The translations under genes and the position numbers were made by a program. A stretch of DNA of 64,000 nt from Archaeoglobus sp. UBA234. GTDB taxonomy: Archaea; Halobacteriota; Archaeoglobi; Archaeoglobales; Archaeoglobaceae. The DNA lies in NCBI GenBank assembly GCA_002494625.1, contig DACH01000003.1:54614-118613 (forward strand), read 5' to 3'. Under the pieces are notes generated by a model, which was not told the DNA's origin, searched no databases, and saw only the letters and a program-made list of their open reading frames with translations. The stretch's first letter is position 1. Each line of letters starts with the position of its first letter. Positions 9,901 through 18,362 of the stretch are shown one piece after another.

Positions 9901-11842
9901 TTACACAGGAGATGCTGCCACAGCTTTAGCCTGGGATAGAATTAGCCTTGCTGCTGGAGAGAAGTGGGTAGTACCCATTATCTGGGGACTCGGCTACAAT
10001 TTCAGCGACATGGTTGCGCAGATTGATGATGGCAAATCAAAGCTCTACGATGCTGGCATTCTATCCATAGATTCTCCAGCCAACAACACGAATTTCAATC
10101 CTGCAACAGCAGGAGTCGTTTACTTTAACGCAACAGCAGCACTTTTCGGTCTTGTAGATTTAGAGAACCTTGAAGTGATATTCAATGTTACAAAGGTTGG
10201 TGGAGGTTACAGTTACCAGACTTCAACATACATCAATCTTTCTATCCCCTTCAACGAGACTGCGAATGTTTCATTCCCCCTCAACATTTCCTCACTTCCC
10301 TACGGCAAGTATAAGGTATCCTTCAAAACCAATCTCACAAACGATCAAAACCTGACGAACGACGAGATGTGGATTTACATAAATGTTGTTGCCTTCACAG
10401 TAGAACCTGATCAATCCACTACAGCAAATCCGGGAATAGAGGTTTTCTACAACCTCACTTCAGCAAATTACTTTTCAGCCGGTAGATTTGATATAAACAT
10501 CACGGCTTCTACCAAAGGCTGGACTACAAGGCTTTACAATAATTCACAGCTCATCGCAGAGGATGACGATGGTGATGGCATGTGGGATACTGTCCTGAGC
10601 GACACCAACTCCAATGGGCTACCAGACGTTTTCTTACCGTATGGGATAAGCTATATTAACACTTCAAAGATTATTCCATCATCCACCCCACTCGGAGAGA
10701 CAGATATAACCATTCTGAACTTCACATACATAGCCGACTCGAGTATAAGTGATGATGTCAGGTTGGAAACCTCTACACCATCTCCCCCAACAGAACAGAA
10801 AGAATTCTACCTCCACAGCAACTTTGTTATGAACACTACACCACCAAGCTCACAGTCACAAACACAAATTTCATCCTTCACAATGCAATCCTGGTATCAA
10901 TCTCCACCCTTTGCATCAGATTTCAGATTTTATGACAAAGCCTATGTGAATCTCTGGCTGAGCTCAGCATTAGCAGGGCAGTATAAGATTGTTGTTAGTC
11001 TGATAAAAACCGACGGTGTTTATTCAGAGACCATAGGCACCAATTCCTCATCTGTAATTCTCACCACCACTCCATCGCTCCAGACACTTACAATAAAACT
11101 CCTGTCACCAGTCCAGCTAAAGCGGGGAGAATATATGATACTGAGAGTCGAGAATCAAAATGCAAACAGCATTTTTGTTTCTCACTCATCTGCATACGAC
11201 TCAAATCTAACTCTCAACACAACGACATATATCAGAATTTCTGAGATCTACAGCACAACATGCTATGTTGGAGATACAACCCAGATTTTTGCCAATGTCA
11301 GCGACCCTATAGGTTCCCATGATATAATATCCGCAAGTATAAACATTTACTTTGAAAATGGCACCCTCTACGAGAGTGGCTTCATGAATGTAAACAAGAC
11401 AGATACATCCACTCCCTCTCTATGGAAACTCTTCGATTATCAATTTTCAGCACCCTTGGCAGAAAACTATACAGTGGATGTTACAGCACTGGAAACCAAC
11501 GGTGTAACATACAGTACAAGCTACATTCTTTCATGTACCCGCCCTATAAGTCCTGTAAACCTGACTGCAAAACTAAGCTTCTACTTCAGTAACACATCGA
11601 TCGAAATAATGTCTCTGGATGATGCCAGTAATATTAAGGTCTACTGGACCAAACCCCAGAACATTTCAATATCCTCTATGAGCGGAGACTACGATGCAAA
11701 TGGCAGTAGTGGTGATGTTTACTGGTGGCTCTTCAACACAATTGCTGCTGGAGAGACCAAGTATGTCTACCTGAATCTGTCTGCAAGTGGAGAATTTAAT
11801 CCTGCAAAGGTGTTTAATATTGGAGTGGATCCAGCAGGTTAA
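6905..11842 (+). CDS. Very large exported surface protein with three N-terminal repeats, no membrane anchor
   Basis: 1645 residues, starting at a leaderless GTG. A signal peptide (RKRFLLLKH then a hydrophobic run to about residue 25) precedes three repeats of about 140 residues at roughly 42-182, 266-408 and 416-556. Repeats 1 and 2 open with VYFPGEEVII and carry LKKD-VLG; all three contain a DxY/C-x-I-x-A strand, a KGD/N step, an EP/KP-E turn and a closing C/S-G strand, suggesting paired beta-sandwich domains. A charged linker separates repeats 1 and 2. The middle (about 760-1060) is rich in Tyr, Gly, Asn and Trp; DDDGDGMWD (about 1220) looks like a calcium loop. Many N-x-S/T sites suggest glycosylation. 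The end resembles that of the next gene (GEF...GxDP) but stops before any membrane helix. Likely a cell-wall or S-layer-associated protein; the function is not recognised. Confidence 0.75.
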   Translation: MRKRFLLLKHSAILILLVVIIFSAQANQEEDSSQNYTSGLSTLKKVYFPGEEVIIKADFLPNSSIVVSPAGLMYNLSFSSDGDTYSAKFSLKKDVVLGNYTIIADGIVDEFTVDYCTITAYYEEGLIKGDAKTYITKPERITYEIDGKEEILKFSNNSFEIPVPAGRHNVLLKCGLSEVELEVFVNFTILIKNETVTAFLDGKSVDAVFTVHADREYSFNGSFNLSWINYTDMVIEAKYLHLKVEKKIETETEKEEKVEMERSFDIRRVYFPGEEVIITSSFKPEKAYAVNPIGMVLELNFSRKGDVYKSIIDLKKDIVLGEWKIIADGIEKTFFVDSYRINATFERGVVKGDVEYYFVEPESIQWAVGESGGQSELKNGSFTIPLNLPPGNYTIVLSSGNAHSSLNISIKEKRRLEVGKLNFINDEIEIRTNFKPESSVIVLEEERFNLTFKEINGTWISKFIPKKPGKYRISVDEFEEIVLVDEYRINASLINSTIKGNVSWHYIEPEYLYYIYKEGKTEKKEKIKLNNSQFEIPVDVKGKYIKLVCGNAEIRIELPHEKKIDKSEKEIIAFDPVKREIVIKIPAALKERFKEFKKMQITPSIKEMRVAFKAYKSFKNLTFYEMHLPVSPEILKKYNISSEVLNTTTEVRKLGKTMLRLELNNKIDTWYRFSVPLPEGYRVKEIVGDDGRRIVNTILTNRSTGETEGDIRWYIENNTLYFYDDPIWGYNISLTPPAPNNSIAIELAYSGTYSGAGQISAIVFPYNQGDDTSTIATYDHAGRTEDNGYGNNIDIDAGSKIAIKFDDGGTTRQYGNTYYYWRCNYNPFWCNLGYGWRQVIDTLGNDGNLLHLNREDIPLNTVPDGTLESVIISKMETEGGELNITQKIIIRDNNKWFATIYYINPNRDLTNLRFFQGMDWNFGGSYTGDNANYDPTYDIVYGYDSNAPQGNIQYGGYGSNIGSSAHDVNYYTDRYIRNTLSTPGMWGDIYRDGLNNANSYTGDAATALAWDRISLAAGEKWVVPIIWGLGYNFSDMVAQIDDGKSKLYDAGILSIDSPANNTNFNPATAGVVYFNATAALFGLVDLENLEVIFNVTKVGGGYSYQTSTYINLSIPFNETANVSFPLNISSLPYGKYKVSFKTNLTNDQNLTNDEMWIYINVVAFTVEPDQSTTANPGIEVFYNLTSANYFSAGRFDINITASTKGWTTRLYNNSQLIAEDDDGDGMWDTVLSDTNSNGLPDVFLPYGISYINTSKIIPSSTPLGETDITILNFTYIADSSISDDVRLETSTPSPPTEQKEFYLHSNFVMNTTPPSSQSQTQISSFTMQSWYQSPPFASDFRFYDKAYVNLWLSSALAGQYKIVVSLIKTDGVYSETIGTNSSSVILTTTPSLQTLTIKLLSPVQLKRGEYMILRVENQNANSIFVSHSSAYDSNLTLNTTTYIRISEIYSTTCYVGDTTQIFANVSDPIGSHDIISASINIYFENGTLYESGFMNVNKTDTSTPSLWKLFDYQFSAPLAENYTVDVTALETNGVTYSTSYILSCTRPISPVNLTAKLSFYFSNTSIEIMSLDDASNIKVYWTKPQNISISSMSGDYDANGSSGDVYWWLFNTIAAGETKYVYLNLSASGEFNPAKVFNIGVDPAG

Positions 11843-12107
11843 ATGGATTAATGGATTTGGGGCTTTCTAAGGATAGGGTTGTGAGGTGGGGTGTTAAAGC
11901 CAAGGCAATAATACAGCATCCTCTATCTGAGCTAACAACTCCGGATATTTATCCGGGATGAAAACATTTTAACAGTGTTTCACTAAATGTTGAAAATTTT
12001 TTCTCTGATTGGTTTCTCATTATGATAATAAATTCATGATAATGTATATTGAACTTTAATGATTTTTAATATCACCGATATCCCATCATTATCCATTGTA
12101 TGGAAAG

Positions 12108-12120
12108 ATTTTTAAATAAT
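12108..12120 (+). promoter_or_regulatory. TATA box fixing the start of the 624-residue surface protein
   Basis: TTTTTAAATAATA lies about 25 nt before the ATG at 12139. An upstream in-frame ATG at 12100 would place the TATA box inside the coding sequence, so the downstream ATG is chosen and the mRNA is probably leaderless. Confidence 0.6.
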
Positions 12121-12138
12121 AAGCGTTTTGAATCCCCC

Positions 12139-14013
12139 ATGGCTAAATTGGAAAGAGCAGGACTGATAGTTGTAATAATCACAATAATGATGGGATTGAG
12201 CGCTGCAGCCCCACTGGATGTAAACATAGAAGAGAAGATCAGCACTACTGCTGAGTATGATGGTTCAGGATTCTTATATTCAACCGATACAATCGGATTC
12301 ATTAACATAACAAACACTGGCAGTGATGATCTTTACGATGTATGGGTGGCTGTTGATCTCAACAATGCTCTTAGCCTGACTCTCTCATTTGAAAATGCAA
12401 GTTCTAATGTTTATCTTTTCACAGATGCCAGCAACATTCCCCCTAAAATAAGAGATAATATTAACACAAATGCGGATTACTTCATCCACATACCCTATCT
12501 CAAGCAAAACGAGGTCGTCAGCTACAGCTACGATGTTGATGATAATACACTTGGCATTGCAAGTTCATCACCCTTCCTGATTGATGAAAGCTACAATGTC
12601 TCAAAGATCCCAGCAAACAGAGATGTCACATGGGAGGTTTACTTTAATATCAGTATGAACGATGCTTTATTCACCCAGATAGGTGGCACCCAGACAGTAT
12701 CAATGAATGTTCTCAAATACCTTAGCAGTGATGCAAATAACTTTGGCAGCTCAAACTGGACAAGCCTTGGTCCAATTTCAAACCCATCTACCCAGAATGG
12801 AGGTAGCCCATCAACTTCACTGTTCGATAGCAGCTATGCTTCTGGAACAAACGATGGTCTTAGCGTAGACAGTATAACCCTGAACGAGGGTGGAATTGAT
12901 TATGTGAACATATCATTTACAGTTCAGGGAAACAACAGCGGAACAGGTGATCATGCTTACTTCCTTGACAGATATGGCTTTGCAACAATCGAATTCAGCT
13001 TCGATGGCAGTGTCAGTGGGACGCAGATAGTTGATGTTTTTGCTACCGGAGATGCGAGCATATCAGTCAACAAGAGTGGTCCCTTCCAGAATGCAAGTGG
13101 AAACTGGGTTGTGTGGAGAGGAAATGCAACAGTCCAGAATACAGCAACAGGATTGACCTATATCCTTACAAATGTAACAATGTGGGCAACTGCTACCGAG
13201 AGCTTCTCGAACATAATATATGGTCCGGTTGAGACTGTCCCTAACCAGCAGCTTGCAGGTGGAAATGAGTTTACAACATCAGATATTCAATTTGAGTATT
13301 CAAATGTGCCTGTTATCTGGGCAAATGCAACCTTTAAGCTTATCAGAGATGCCAGCAGTGGATGGATGGACTCAAGCAGAACAACGAATAACACAAATGC
13401 AACCTATGGAAGTGATTTCATCGTTATCGAGAAAATCTATGTGATAGGAACCTACCTTGTCAAGGTCACAAAACATGTTGTTCCAAATTCAACCGTCGAT
13501 AATGTCTTCGATGTCTACTTAGTTGTCGAAAACCTTGGAGGACAGGACTCACCAAATGTGTATGTTTATGACATGATTCCAACCAATTTCAGTGAGTACA
13601 ACTGGGATGGCAGCTGGCAGGATCTCGATGACGGAAACTGGATAAATAAAACATCAATGTTTGCAGGAAATGGAAGTGTTACAAATCCAATGAGTGGTTA
13701 CGACACAGGATACTACTGGCGACTCAGTCCGCTCACTGCCGGAGCCGATGGAGATGGAGTCATAGCAGACGATACTGAAATCCAGAACGGTCAGACGGTC
13801 GTAATATTCTACCAGATACAGGGGAGCGGAGAATTCAGTGTACTCGATGCATTCATAGTGGGTCTTGACCCAATGCTCTCAATGAGCGAACAAACATCGC
13901 CTCAGATAAAGATTGTCAGTGGAAGCGCTGCAGCAAGCTATGAATCCATGATGGCGCTTGCAACAGCTTTATTAGGACTTTTTGCAATCGCTGGGGTGAT
14001 CAGAAGAGAGTAA
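12139..14013 (+). CDS. Exported S-layer-like protein with C-terminal membrane anchor
   Basis: 624 residues. MAKLERAGLIVVIITIMMGLSAAAPLDV is a clear signal peptide, and the end (an SYESMMALATALLGLFAIAGV helix followed by Arg-Arg-Glu) is a single membrane anchor with a short positive cytoplasmic tail. Between them is a beta-rich, Asn/Ser/Thr-rich ectodomain with many N-x-S/T sequons; it contains repeated NxTNTGSDDLYDV- and VVENLGGQDSPNVYVYD-type segments, as in CARDB/DUF11-like adhesion or surface repeats. The region before the anchor (GEFSVLDAFIVGLDP) is related to the end of the preceding 1645-residue protein, so the two are probably partners or paralogues. Start chosen from the TATA box position. 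No enzymatic motif is seen. Confidence 0.75.
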   Translation: MAKLERAGLIVVIITIMMGLSAAAPLDVNIEEKISTTAEYDGSGFLYSTDTIGFINITNTGSDDLYDVWVAVDLNNALSLTLSFENASSNVYLFTDASNIPPKIRDNINTNADYFIHIPYLKQNEVVSYSYDVDDNTLGIASSSPFLIDESYNVSKIPANRDVTWEVYFNISMNDALFTQIGGTQTVSMNVLKYLSSDANNFGSSNWTSLGPISNPSTQNGGSPSTSLFDSSYASGTNDGLSVDSITLNEGGIDYVNISFTVQGNNSGTGDHAYFLDRYGFATIEFSFDGSVSGTQIVDVFATGDASISVNKSGPFQNASGNWVVWRGNATVQNTATGLTYILTNVTMWATATESFSNIIYGPVETVPNQQLAGGNEFTTSDIQFEYSNVPVIWANATFKLIRDASSGWMDSSRTTNNTNATYGSDFIVIEKIYVIGTYLVKVTKHVVPNSTVDNVFDVYLVVENLGGQDSPNVYVYDMIPTNFSEYNWDGSWQDLDDGNWINKTSMFAGNGSVTNPMSGYDTGYYWRLSPLTAGADGDGVIADDTEIQNGQTVVIFYQIQGSGEFSVLDAFIVGLDPMLSMSEQTSPQIKIVSGSAAASYESMMALATALLGLFAIAGVIRRE

Positions 14014-14124
14014 ATATGGTTGCATTTCAATTTTTTAAAATTTATTTATTTAATCTACTAATAAATAATTCTCATGATTGGAAGAATGGATAATAATATA
14101 AGTTAAGAGGTGAACCTGAAATCC

Positions 14125-14856
14125 ATGCCAGTATCAGAATTGAGCAAGAGGCTCGGTTCAACCCTGATTTTTGCATTAATATTACTTGTTGCCATCATTC
14201 CCTCCAGTTCACAGCCAATCAAAGTTGAGGAGATTTCAAAATACAGTATGGAGGTAACCGTAACTGATTCAGCCCATGTTAGGAATGAGATAACACTCAG
14301 AAATCTTATAGATAAACCACTTGTTCCTGGAATTGGGGAGATAAGACTGCAAAAAGTTCATCCAGTAAAATTATTTATTTTTTATATCCCTTTCACAGAA
14401 GAAAGAGAGCCGGTTGAAGTTTCCGAAGTTAAAGCATACAGTGGTAAGACGATAATCAACACAAGGGTGGAACAGAACAGTGAATATACATCCATTTACT
14501 ATGAAATCTGGCATCCTATTGAACCTGGAAAAGAATATACCTTCACAATTGAATTTGATGCTGATATTGTTGAAAAGGGATTGCTCTTCAAAACAATAAA
14601 AATCCCTGTGGGCTCAGATGTTGACATCAGGGATTTGAAAATCGATATTTATTCAGACTGGAAGCTGACATATGCAGAGCCAAAGATGGAGGGTAGCTGG
14701 AGTGCTGCAATTCCGGCAAACCATATTGCCTTCTTCACTGCTGAGTTCTCAATTATTCCGCTCCCTGAACTTCCCGTTCAGGGATACATTCTCTTCTGGA
14801 CCTTAGTGATAGTCCTGATGGTTCTTGTTGCTATCCCGATTTGGAGGAAAAGATGA
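14125..14856 (+). CDS. Exported beta-rich protein with C-terminal membrane helix
   Basis: 243 residues from the ATG at 14125, preceded by a GAGGTGA site 11 nt upstream; a GTG at 14110 sits inside that site and is less likely. A signal peptide (LGSTLIFALILLVAIIPSSS) is followed by about 190 extracellular residues predicted to be mostly beta strand, and the end is one membrane helix (GYILFWTLVIVLMVLVAIPI) with a WRKR cytoplasmic tail. Its stop overlaps the next start in an ATGA, so it is co-translated with that gene. No known family is recognised; topology and coupling suggest a structural partner of the following membrane protein. Confidence 0.7.
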   Translation: MPVSELSKRLGSTLIFALILLVAIIPSSSQPIKVEEISKYSMEVTVTDSAHVRNEITLRNLIDKPLVPGIGEIRLQKVHPVKLFIFYIPFTEEREPVEVSEVKAYSGKTIINTRVEQNSEYTSIYYEIWHPIEPGKEYTFTIEFDADIVEKGLLFKTIKIPVGSDVDIRDLKIDIYSDWKLTYAEPKMEGSWSAAIPANHIAFFTAEFSIIPLPELPVQGYILFWTLVIVLMVLVAIPIWRKR

Positions 14857-16322
14857 GGGGTCTGGGCTTATTTCCAGCAGTTTTCGTACTCTGTTTGTTT
14901 TTTACCATGACCATACTTTCAGTATCAGCTCAGACCCTGACTGAATACAGAGAGGTTATTTTTTATCCGGATGGCAGGCAGAAAGTTATAGAAGACTGGT
15001 TTGTCGTTTACATAGAAGAGGACTCAGGGAAGTACGGTGCTGAAAGGTACAATGCTGTTATAACATACCGAAATGCTTCAGTTGAGGTGCAGACTATATC
15101 TCAGAAGGATAACCTCTCTCTCTACCATCCACTTGAGGCAGAGAACTTCAATATAAGCATAGTGGCTGTTATCGAGAAAGGTGAAAGAGATAGAGTAATC
15201 TACAATGTATACAATAACTACCCCCAAGAAATATTCATTAATGTCACAATGCCTTATTTTGAGGGTTTTATCGACTGCGAGTCCTGTCAGAAAGACGATA
15301 TGATATATTTCAATCTCACTGTTCCCCCTCACGGAAGTTCCTCCTTTAGAATTTATGTCTCAGGTAGATACTCAATTCCTGATGCAGATGTTAGTTTTGA
15401 AATCAACACTTCTGCCAGGATGATATACAAAGTCCCCCTTGATTTCAGCATTTCTAAGAACAGAGTTGATAACAGGTGGTTCGCAACCTTTGAAGTGAGA
15501 AACCAGTTAAATGACTTCGTCAATGCAAGTCTTAAAGGCTGGGTCATCACAGGCTCTAACCGGACAGATCTGTTTGATGAAAGAATTACTCTGAGTCCCG
15601 GTGAAACCGTAGTGATTTCAAGAGATATAGTGTCATCAGAGACTCCTGTTTTCTATCTTAAGGTTGATGGGGTTGTTGAAAGCAGCATCCCTGCAAAAAT
15701 CGTGCCAGTTAAGAGTTTAGAAGACAGATATATAACCGGCTATGGAGTTCTCAAAGGATTTTCAGGACTCACAACAATTGCAAAAGGCAAGAAAAACGAG
15801 GTAACTCCAACTCCCACCGCAACTCCCACGCCAATTCCAACACCCACTCCCGCATTCACCCCTGAGGAGTTACCCACTCCAAGCCCATCACCAACTCCAT
15901 CTGCAGTGAGTATAAAGAGCCCGATTGAACTCCTTCCTGAGCCAGTTAGAGAGGTTGCTACAGTCGTCATGCTTCCGGCAACCTATGTTCTCATGCTTTC
16001 TCTGATCCTCTCCCCAGCATTCTCAAACAGGGGAATAGTCGTTGATAGAAGGTCCCTGAATCCACAAAACTATCACATACTGCGTTCAATCGGGAAGAGA
16101 ATTTTTCTCCCCCGTTCAACACCACTTGAAGGTTGCTACATCGTTGAGGTTGATAAAGAGACTGTTGAGAGATTGTCGTTCAATCTCAATCTTTCAGCCG
16201 AGGAAGCTGAGACTCTGGCAGTAGCGCTCATGCTGAAAAAACCACTTTTCACCACCAGCAGAAAGCTTTTTGAGGCAGCAATAAAATCAGGATGTGTGGC
16301 ATACCTCATTGAAAATAGTTGA
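14853..16322 (+). CDS. Membrane protein: beta-rich ectodomain, Pro/Thr stalk, one helix, PIN-like cytoplasmic tail
   Basis: 489 residues; the ATG overlaps the previous stop and is preceded by GGAGGAAAAG. Order: signal peptide (to about residue 27); extracellular beta-rich part to about 315 with several N-x-S/T sites and a single DCESC pair; a low-complexity stalk of TPTPTATPTP type at about 318-350; a membrane helix at about 366-390; then about 95 cytoplasmic residues. That tail (IVVDRR ... LSAEEAETLAVALMLKKPL ... TTSRKLFEAA) follows the PIN-domain pattern: an early Asp strand, a Glu-rich helix, a buried strand, then a basic helix. Some PIN acidic residues are replaced, so nuclease activity is uncertain. 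The PIN assignment is inference; the topology is seen directly. Confidence 0.68.
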   Translation: MRGLGLFPAVFVLCLFFTMTILSVSAQTLTEYREVIFYPDGRQKVIEDWFVVYIEEDSGKYGAERYNAVITYRNASVEVQTISQKDNLSLYHPLEAENFNISIVAVIEKGERDRVIYNVYNNYPQEIFINVTMPYFEGFIDCESCQKDDMIYFNLTVPPHGSSSFRIYVSGRYSIPDADVSFEINTSARMIYKVPLDFSISKNRVDNRWFATFEVRNQLNDFVNASLKGWVITGSNRTDLFDERITLSPGETVVISRDIVSSETPVFYLKVDGVVESSIPAKIVPVKSLEDRYITGYGVLKGFSGLTTIAKGKKNEVTPTPTATPTPIPTPTPAFTPEELPTPSPSPTPSAVSIKSPIELLPEPVREVATVVMLPATYVLMLSLILSPAFSNRGIVVDRRSLNPQNYHILRSIGKRIFLPRSTPLEGCYIVEVDKETVERLSFNLNLSAEEAETLAVALMLKKPLFTTSRKLFEAAIKSGCVAYLIENS

Positions 16323-16362
16323 TTTAAACCAAATGTTTCACCTGCTTAGAAGGTGAAGTGAG

Positions 16363-16905
16363 ATGGATGAGCTGGAAATTGCTCTCGAGGACCTTGTAAA
16401 GGAATCAAGAAAAAGAGATACAATTGCAGCTGTGCTTATCTCCACAGCTCTCTTTCTTTTCGGTGTCCTTACACTGATACTGCTCGAAATTTTGAGAGTT
16501 AATGAATTGATAAGAGGGGTGATAGTCATTGGAATCCTTGTTGTCACCTGGATCTCCATGTCTATCGGAATTTACATGCTTGTTTCAACTCCCCTTCCCA
16601 GTCCACCTGCGAGAATTGTTGCAGACTTATCCGGGATAAATGCGCTGATGAAAAAAAGATATCCTGGAAAAGTTTATCTTGCCCCCAGTGTTTACAAAAA
16701 AATTTCTCCTGCTGTATCTCTCAGGATGAATATCGAACTTGTTGAAGTTCCTGATGATTTGCGAGAGGAGTTCAAAAAATTCGGTGAGCTTTCAGATTCG
16801 CTGGCGATTGCAAAACTGATAAAAGCAAAATATGTTGTTAGCGAGCATGGAAATCAGAAGATAAACGGAATCAGAGTTATCAAACCCGATAACTTCAATT
16901 TTTAA
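16363..16905 (+). CDS. Two-helix membrane protein with PIN-like cytoplasmic domain
   Basis: 180 residues. A charged N-terminus (EDLVKESRKRDT) precedes two membrane helices at about 20-42 and 52-75, placing the 100-residue C-terminal domain in the cytoplasm. That domain reads IVADLSGINALMKK, VYLAPSVYKKI, LSDSLAIAKLIKAKYVVSE and GIRVIKPDNF, matching PIN-domain order (first Asp, SVY helix, Asp helix, strand with D/E). The usual Glu of the SVYxE segment is Lys, so it may be a degenerate or purely binding PIN fold. GGTGA lies about 7 nt upstream. It is 40 nt from the previous gene, whose tail has the same kind of domain. Confidence 0.68.
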   Translation: MDELEIALEDLVKESRKRDTIAAVLISTALFLFGVLTLILLEILRVNELIRGVIVIGILVVTWISMSIGIYMLVSTPLPSPPARIVADLSGINALMKKRYPGKVYLAPSVYKKISPAVSLRMNIELVEVPDDLREEFKKFGELSDSLAIAKLIKAKYVVSEHGNQKINGIRVIKPDNFNF

Positions 16906-16968
16906 ATTCATGCAGGCTTGTCCAACCATGTTGTCCAACGCATGGTGTTAACTTTTTACCATTCACCA

Positions 16969-17283
16969 ATGCTGTTATGGCAAGAAATTCTCGTTACATT
17001 TCCACTGGATGAAAGATATATGCAGAAGATGAGAAAAATTGCCGCTGCTGAGAAGATAACAGATTTGAAAAAATTGAGAAAATGCTGGTGAATTTGATGT
17101 CCTCTTCAGCTACTCCATCACAGCAGAGATTTTTAAAAAGGCAAAAAAGTTGAGATAGATTCGGTCTCCCTTCGTTGGAGTTGATTCACTACTAATTCCC
17201 GAGGTTATAAACAGCAATATCATAATTATCTCTGCAAAGGGCATTCACGCCATTCAGGCTTCTGAGTATGTTTTTGCACTGAT
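16969..17283 (+). pseudogene. Remnant of a D-isomer-specific 2-hydroxyacid dehydrogenase (N-terminal domain)
   Basis: Reading through two frameshifts gives a continuous protein-like stretch: EILVTFPLDERYMQKM, then EFDVLFSYSITAEIFKKAKK, then VGVDSLLIPEVINSNI and SAKGIHAIQASEYVFALIL. The VGVD...NI...ASEYVxALIL order is that of the substrate-binding domain of glyoxylate/phosphoglycerate-type dehydrogenases. No NAD-binding GxGxxG follows: the sequence runs out where the 3' end of the next (opposite-strand) regulator remnant begins. It is therefore a frameshifted and 3'-truncated pseudogene. Frameshift sites are near 17090 and 17150. Confidence 0.65.
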
Positions 17284-17788
17284 TCTCTCAACAACTTTTT
17301 TCAGAGCTTTTCTAATCAGGATTGATACTGTAGCCTCAGACACATCAAGAATCCTCGCAAGTTCCTTGAGCTTTATTCTCTTCGGATTCTCGAAATATCC
17401 ATACTCTAAAGCCAATTTAAGTGTCTCGAGTTCTTTACGACTTAACATTTTATCCTCGAAAAACTTCGTTTTCCAGATGATTTCGTAGTCTAAATTCAAA
17501 TCATCTATATAAGACATGAGGTTCTTAAACCCATCCCAAGTACAAGCCAAAGTCCAGAAGACTTCATCTCTTCTAATTCGAGCGTGAAGAACAATAACTC
17601 CAGAGTTGAGTAGGGTTTTGGCAAGTTTGTAATCGTGATTTTAACGATCGTGTGTTCGTATCTATTCATCGATTTAAAGGTTACAAAGGTTTTATCCTAC
17701 CGTCAAGATTTGCCTGGACTCTTTAGAGTGTCATGGAGCCACTGTAACGAACTTTACAGCACTCTTCGGGTATTCCAGTTTTTATCAC
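17254..17788 (-). pseudogene. Broken HTH_10 (bacterio-opsin activator-type) transcription regulator
   Basis: The last 98 residues are intact and hold the HTH_10 domain: LSRKELETLKLALEYGYFEN, KLKELARILDVSEATVSI and the following helix. The same frame continues upstream (TLLNSGVIVLHARIRRDEVF) to a TAA stop, with no good start codon. Beyond it, in other frames, come DKTFVTFKSMNRYEHTIVKI and, further up, VIKTGIPEECCKVRYSG. Together these look like one roughly 175-residue regulator broken by at least two frameshifts. Such regulators sense through an N-terminal ligand domain and bind DNA through the C-terminal HTH. The 98-residue piece alone might still be translated from a TTG at 17550, which is less likely. 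Confidence 0.65.
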
Positions 17789-17933
17789 AACTTTGAGCTT
17801 ACATATTTACATTAGCACTCGATTTAACTATTTCTTAACCAAAATCAAAACTTAATTAAATATTTTTATATTTTCTAACATCTTAGGATTAATCTATTTC
17901 CGCTAAAACAACAAGATTGTAGATGAAGAGGTG

Positions 17934-18362
17934 ATGTATTTGGCAAATGTTCTCGTTTATGGATCGGTAAAGGGGATCCACAACTTGGCTACCGCTGTAT
18001 GGGTCGGTGGTTTAATGCAGCTGTCCTTTGTCGTGTTACCAGTTTTCAAGAATAGATTAAAAGAAGGTAAAGAGCTAAGACCGTTGCTGATGGATATACA
18101 GAAGAGATCGTCATTGTTAGTAGCCATTAGCATACCGATTCTTGTGATTACTGGTGTCCTTGAATCTTGGCACTCAAAGGATTTTCTGGGCTTTTTTAGC
18201 TTCGGTAACACATACTCAGCATTGCTATTGATAAAGTACATTCTGGTAATTGCCATGATTTGCATTGCAATCTCGAGAAAGGCAATGATGGCCTTTGCAA
18301 ATGCGTTGATAGGTATTGTAGTGATCATTCTAAGTGGATTCTGCTCGGTTGTGAGAACATGA
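17934..18362 (+). CDS. CopD-like four-helix membrane protein
   Basis: 142 residues with four hydrophobic helices. The first carries HNLATAVWVGGLMQLSFVVL, the CopD/YcnJ-type motif in which a histidine and W-x-G-G sit in the first helices, and KRSSLLVAISIPILVITG is the next conserved stretch. The CopD family is linked to copper uptake or tolerance. The start is uncertain between GTG 17931, ATG 17934 and TTG 17940, all beside a GAAGAGGTGA site. An AT-rich promoter region (TTTTTATATT near 17865) lies upstream. The next gene overlaps its stop by ATGA. Copper as the substrate is inferred from the family only. Confidence 0.65.
   Translation: MYLANVLVYGSVKGIHNLATAVWVGGLMQLSFVVLPVFKNRLKEGKELRPLLMDIQKRSSLLVAISIPILVITGVLESWHSKDFLGFFSFGNTYSALLLIKYILVIAMICIAISRKAMMAFANALIGIVVIILSGFCSVVRT

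Noticed and set aside
15805..15900. Repetitive DNA that could be taken for a tandem-repeat locus
   Set aside because: It encodes the Thr/Pro stalk of a real protein; the same holds for 25340-25390.
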